Shown piece after piece: positions 5,282-8,158 of a DNA stretch of 8,158 nt (the stretch's first letter is position 1; every line of letters begins with the position of its first letter). The position numbers were made by a program, and so were the translations under genes. Location: NCBI GenBank assembly GCA_028817755.1, contig JAPPPA010000081.1, positions 1,906-10,063 on the forward strand, given 5' to 3'. This DNA is from Gammaproteobacteria bacterium. Its GTDB lineage: Bacteria > Pseudomonadota > Gammaproteobacteria > JAPPPA01. Under the pieces are notes generated by a model, which did no database searches, had not been told where the DNA came from, and was given only the letters and a program-made list of their open reading frames with translations.

Positions 5282-7039
5282 ATGGAAGCCAAGTACCGAG
5301 TATTTTCTGTAGGCGTTGCTGCAAATGCAGCTGCACGCATCGTTATTCTTTTCAGTGCATTGTTATTTGCGGGTTTGGCTACTGCCTCTACGCAAAGCAG
5401 TGAGCCTGATTACAACCACTCGGCGGGGGCAGACGAGAGTGCCTGCGAAGAGCAAGGCTGTGTGCGCCCGAAAGTAGTGGGCGGCGGCGATGCCACAACC
5501 GAGCAGGCCGAAGGCATTGTGGCGGTGATTGCCTCTGGCTTTACAGCGGCAAGCGGCCAATATTGCGGCGGCAGCTTGGTGAGTCCGCGTTGGGTGCTGA
5601 CCGCAGCGCATTGCGTGACAGACCGCAATGGTGTGCCAATTTCTCCAGCATCTATTCAAGTCATTATCGGTGCTGAAAACCTTAATCAAACCACTGGTAG
5701 CCAACGCGCGAATGTTGAGCAGATAGAAGTATTTCCCGGTTGGACCGGCACCGCTAACCAGGGTCGAGATATGGCCTTGATACGTATTAACCAAGATGCC
5801 AATGAGCCGCCCGTGGCGTTGGCAAGTGCCAGCTTGACCAACAGCCTGCGCGAGAATGAGCCAGTATTTATTTATGGCTGGGGCCATACAACCGAAGGCG
5901 ATCAGAACAGTAGCTCGCCGCAGCTGCAAACCACGATGTTGCCCTACGTAACGAATGGCAGCTGCAATGGTGCCTATTCTGGTGGTGTCGGCAGCGACAT
6001 GCTGTGTGCAGGCTTTCCCCAAGGCCAACGTGATGCTTGCCAAGGCGACAGCGGTGGCCCCTTATTTGCCATGCGTGGTGGCAAACGTTACCTGATTGGT
6101 GTGGTGAGTTGGGGCGATGGTTGTGCAACGCCTTATCGCCCCGGTGTTTATGCACGCGTGTCGGCATTTAATAGTTGGATCCAGTCGCGGCTAGATGGCG
6201 TGCGTTTTGAAGGCACGCCGCAAATCGGCTACGTGGGTGTTGGGCAGTCAGCCAGCGAAACCGTCAGCTTTGTTAATGGTGGTGGTGCTGCGGTAACGGT
6301 GCAGTTGACCCGTATCACCGGCGGTGCAAATGCTGACTACAGCATTGTGAATGATCAATGCGATGGCGCCGTTGTTAACTCGGGCCAGTCATGCAACTTA
6401 ACGGTCAGTTATACCGGCACTTCGGCAACCGGACGCCGTAATGCGCAGCTCGAAGTGTTGTATCAAGAAGGTACCGGTTTTGGTGCGAGTGATTGGGCCT
6501 ATGCGCCAATTCGCGGCATTGTGTTGGGCGCTTTAAATGCCGCGGCTCCAGCCGGTGTGAGTTTATACAGTGGTGTAGACGCTGCGTGGCCTGCCAGCGG
6601 CACGACCTATAACAGTGGCAATATTGGCGATAACCAACGCTCAGTATTGTTGGCTTATGTGCAGGGTATTCCCAACCTCGCTTTCGACTGGGGCGTCAGC
6701 GCTCAGGTTGATTTTGATTGGGTGTCGCTACAGGCGAATGAACAATATCTGGCCCATTTGTCTGGAAGCGTTGCGAACCATGCCGCGGGTATTACTTTGG
6801 GGAATGGCGTGAACCGTGTGCAGTGGGTGTTTCATAAAGATCACGCCATTAGCAACGGTTCGGATCGTGCCACGGTGGCAAATTTACGCAGTGGCGAGGC
6901 GCCTGCGCCAAGAGCTTCTGAGCCAAGTGGTGGCAGTATTAGTTCCGGCGGCGGTGGTGGCGGTAGTGCCGGTTGGGCGTTTTTGCTGGTCCTGCTAGGG
7001 CTGGGTTTACGCCGCCAACTCCGGATGTTGTTGCTGTAA
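5282..7039 (+). CDS. Secreted trypsin-like serine protease (S1A) with a GlyGly-CTERM sorting tail
   Basis: A 585-residue preproprotease. An N-terminal signal peptide (hydrophobic about 20-34, ATA-S cleavage near 35-36) leads to a short propeptide with C55 and C60. The activation site is K64-VVGG, which trypsin itself would cut. The catalytic triad is H110 (TAAHC), D163 (GRDMALIRI) and S257 (GDSGGP). D251, six residues before the serine, predicts Arg/Lys specificity. Likely disulfides are C95-C111, C228-C242 and C253-C281. Residues about 305-415 resemble an ASH/choice-of-anchor beta domain, with C360 and C371. Residues about 416-540 are beta-rich and unrecognised. A Gly/Ser run (555-562), a hydrophobic helix (564-576) and arginines 577-578 make a GlyGly-CTERM signal, known from the Vibrio Ves proteases as a rhombosortase substrate exported by type II secretion. 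No other ATG or plausible start precedes the signal helix. The last ten codons overlap the convergent gene. Confidence 0.93.
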   Translation: MEAKYRVFSVGVAANAAARIVILFSALLFAGLATASTQSSEPDYNHSAGADESACEEQGCVRPKVVGGGDATTEQAEGIVAVIASGFTAASGQYCGGSLVSPRWVLTAAHCVTDRNGVPISPASIQVIIGAENLNQTTGSQRANVEQIEVFPGWTGTANQGRDMALIRINQDANEPPVALASASLTNSLRENEPVFIYGWGHTTEGDQNSSSPQLQTTMLPYVTNGSCNGAYSGGVGSDMLCAGFPQGQRDACQGDSGGPLFAMRGGKRYLIGVVSWGDGCATPYRPGVYARVSAFNSWIQSRLDGVRFEGTPQIGYVGVGQSASETVSFVNGGGAAVTVQLTRITGGANADYSIVNDQCDGAVVNSGQSCNLTVSYTGTSATGRRNAQLEVLYQEGTGFGASDWAYAPIRGIVLGALNAAAPAGVSLYSGVDAAWPASGTTYNSGNIGDNQRSVLLAYVQGIPNLAFDWGVSAQVDFDWVSLQANEQYLAHLSGSVANHAAGITLGNGVNRVQWVFHKDHAISNGSDRATVANLRSGEAPAPRASEPSGGSISSGGGGGGSAGWAFLLVLLGLGLRRQLRMLLL

Positions 7040-8158
7040 ACGTTCTGCATGCCCGTTGGCGTTGTATTGAACATACAACTGATGGGCTTTGCTTAAGCAG
7101 GCGTTGGCCTCGGCGCGCTGGTTTTTGACCCAGTGTAAGCGTGCTGTTTCTTCCAGCATAAACGGCGTCAGCATCTCGGCGCCGGTTTGGCTAATCAACG
7201 TCTTCACGGCATTTAAATGCTGCTCAGTAACGGCCTGATTTTCTTTACCCAATTTACGTAGCACACTCAGCATAGTGAGCCGTGTTTGGCATTCCACAAT
7301 CCGGGCATGGCGTTGTTGTGATTCGGCAATGGCTTGTTCGCCGATTTTATAAGCATCTTCTAAACGGCCAGCGCCGAGCAGGGCGCGGGTATATACGCCT
7401 AAATTAGCGGCGCGGAACTGATAGGCAGCGGTGCCTTTCTCGGTAAGTGGAATAGCCGCTTCGCAGGCAGCAATGGCGTCGTCCCAACGGTTAGCGAGGC
7501 AGTTAGCAATAGCTACGGCGCGTTGAGCGTTGGCCAAGAAGAAGTTGCTTTGATTTTCTTGGGCGCGGCTAATGGCATCGCGAGAAGCTTGTAAGGCGAC
7601 TTCGGTATTACCGCTTAAATTACAGTACTCAACTAGGTTGCCGTAGAACCAACTCACGGGTGTTTGCTGTTGTTGAGCCATTTCAATCGCGGCTTGAATG
7701 TCGCGATGGGCCTCATCTAGTGCGCCCATATAGCTAATCATCAGTGCGCGGAAGCCACGTGAGTAGAAGTTTTCGAGATTTACCTCGCCTTCTGTCCATG
7801 GCGCGCAGCCCGGTTCGGTGAGCAATGCCAAGCCTTCTTGTACGCGGCCAGAACCAAAGTAAGCCAACAAAATAGAGGTGCGGAAACGGCTTTCCACGGC
7901 TTCGCCGCCTTGTGCAGAGCGGGCAGTGCGTAGCGCTTCGGTGGTGTTTTCCACCGCGCCATCGGCGTCGGAGTCTCGCATTTGCGCCATGGCATAGCTC
8001 ACTTGCAGTTCTGCAAGTGCGCTTTTGTCTTGGCTCATGGCGACTAGCTCTTTGGCTTCTAGCCAAGCCTTTTCGGCTTCTTCAAACGGTAGTTGGTAGA
8101 ACGTGGCGACGCGCAAGATGCCGGCGCGCGCGGTTACGCGGCCGTGCATAACGGCGAT
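7007..8158 (-). CDS. TPR-repeat protein, C-terminal part (cut by right edge); possibly the tail of a multidomain cyclase/ATPase or regulator
   Basis: The frame is open to the right edge. A Met at 8149 is possible but three sense codons precede it without a stop or a visible ribosome site, so the real start is probably outside. The 383 visible residues are nearly all paired amphipathic helices of tetratricopeptide type. Examples, numbered from the Met at 8149, are SALAELQVSYAM (43-54), GALDEAHRDIQAAIEMA (142-158), GNTEVALQASRDAISRA (180-196), NRWDDAIAACEAAIPL (220-235) and GRLEDAYKIGEQAIAES (261-277). No signal peptide, TM helix or C-terminal helix-turn-helix is seen, so it is a cytoplasmic scaffold without a LuxR/MalT tail. 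The closing helix pair, with an NANGHAERLQQQ end, resembles the C-terminus of class III cyclase-AAA-TPR proteins; this is recalled similarity, not a search. It overlaps the protease gene by 33 bp, tail to tail. Confidence 0.82.
   Translation of the reverse strand: MAVMHGRVTARAGILRVATFYQLPFEEAEKAWLEAKELVAMSQDKSALAELQVSYAMAQMRDSDADGAVENTTEALRTARSAQGGEAVESRFRTSILLAYFGSGRVQEGLALLTEPGCAPWTEGEVNLENFYSRGFRALMISYMGALDEAHRDIQAAIEMAQQQQTPVSWFYGNLVEYCNLSGNTEVALQASRDAISRAQENQSNFFLANAQRAVAIANCLANRWDDAIAACEAAIPLTEKGTAAYQFRAANLGVYTRALLGAGRLEDAYKIGEQAIAESQQRHARIVECQTRLTMLSVLRKLGKENQAVTEQHLNAVKTLISQTGAEMLTPFMLEETARLHWVKNQRAEANACLSKAHQLYVQYNANGHAERLQQQHPELAA

Noticed and set aside
5363..6043. Minus-strand open frame of 226 codons inside the protease gene
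   Set aside because: It lies opposite the catalytic domain with its triad and disulfides. Its product is low-complexity in appearance with no recognisable fold, and no ribosome site is evident.
7007..8149. Reading the TPR frame as a complete gene starting at the ATG at 8149
   Set aside because: The frame stays open through the last nine bases of the window and no ribosome site can be seen, so the gene is better described as incomplete.

Overview
The window looks like chromosomal DNA of a free-living, probably marine, gammaproteobacterium with roughly balanced GC. The evidence is a GlyGly-CTERM trypsin-like protease (a rhombosortase/type II secretion substrate class described from Vibrio and related gammaproteobacteria), a COG1033-type RND exporter paired with a LolA-like periplasmic protein, and a nitrate transporter behind a near-consensus sigma-54 promoter. 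The assignment to a lineage is inference. I saw no phage genes, insertion sequences, RNA genes or CRISPR arrays.

Layout from left to right: (1) positions 1-783, minus strand, the N-terminal 261 residues of a NarK/NRT2-type nitrate/nitrite transporter, cut by the left edge. (2) 784-980, a divergent intergenic region with a sigma-54 promoter for the transporter and a pair of 9-bp direct repeats. (3) 981-1439, plus strand, a small exported protein of unknown function. (4) 1446-5026, minus strand, a two-gene operon: a LolA-like (pfam17131-type) periplasmic protein followed 5 bases later by a 933-residue RND exporter that carries a C-terminal cyclic-nucleotide-binding domain. (5) 5027-5281, a divergent intergenic region with AT-rich dyads. 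(6) 5282-7039, plus strand, the GlyGly-CTERM protease. (7) 7007-8158, minus strand, the C-terminal part of a TPR-repeat protein that runs off the right edge and overlaps the protease tail by 33 bp.

The most interesting unit is the RND/LolA-like operon. The exporter probably extracts a lipid or lipoprotein-like substrate from the inner membrane and hands it to the LolA-like partner. Its fused cNMP domain keeps the key Glu and Arg of the phosphate-binding cassette, so transport may be gated directly by cAMP or cGMP. The partial TPR protein ends in a way that recalls the tail of class III cyclase-AAA-TPR proteins. If it is one, a nucleotide source would lie close to the nucleotide-gated exporter, but its catalytic part is outside the window and this is only a hypothesis.
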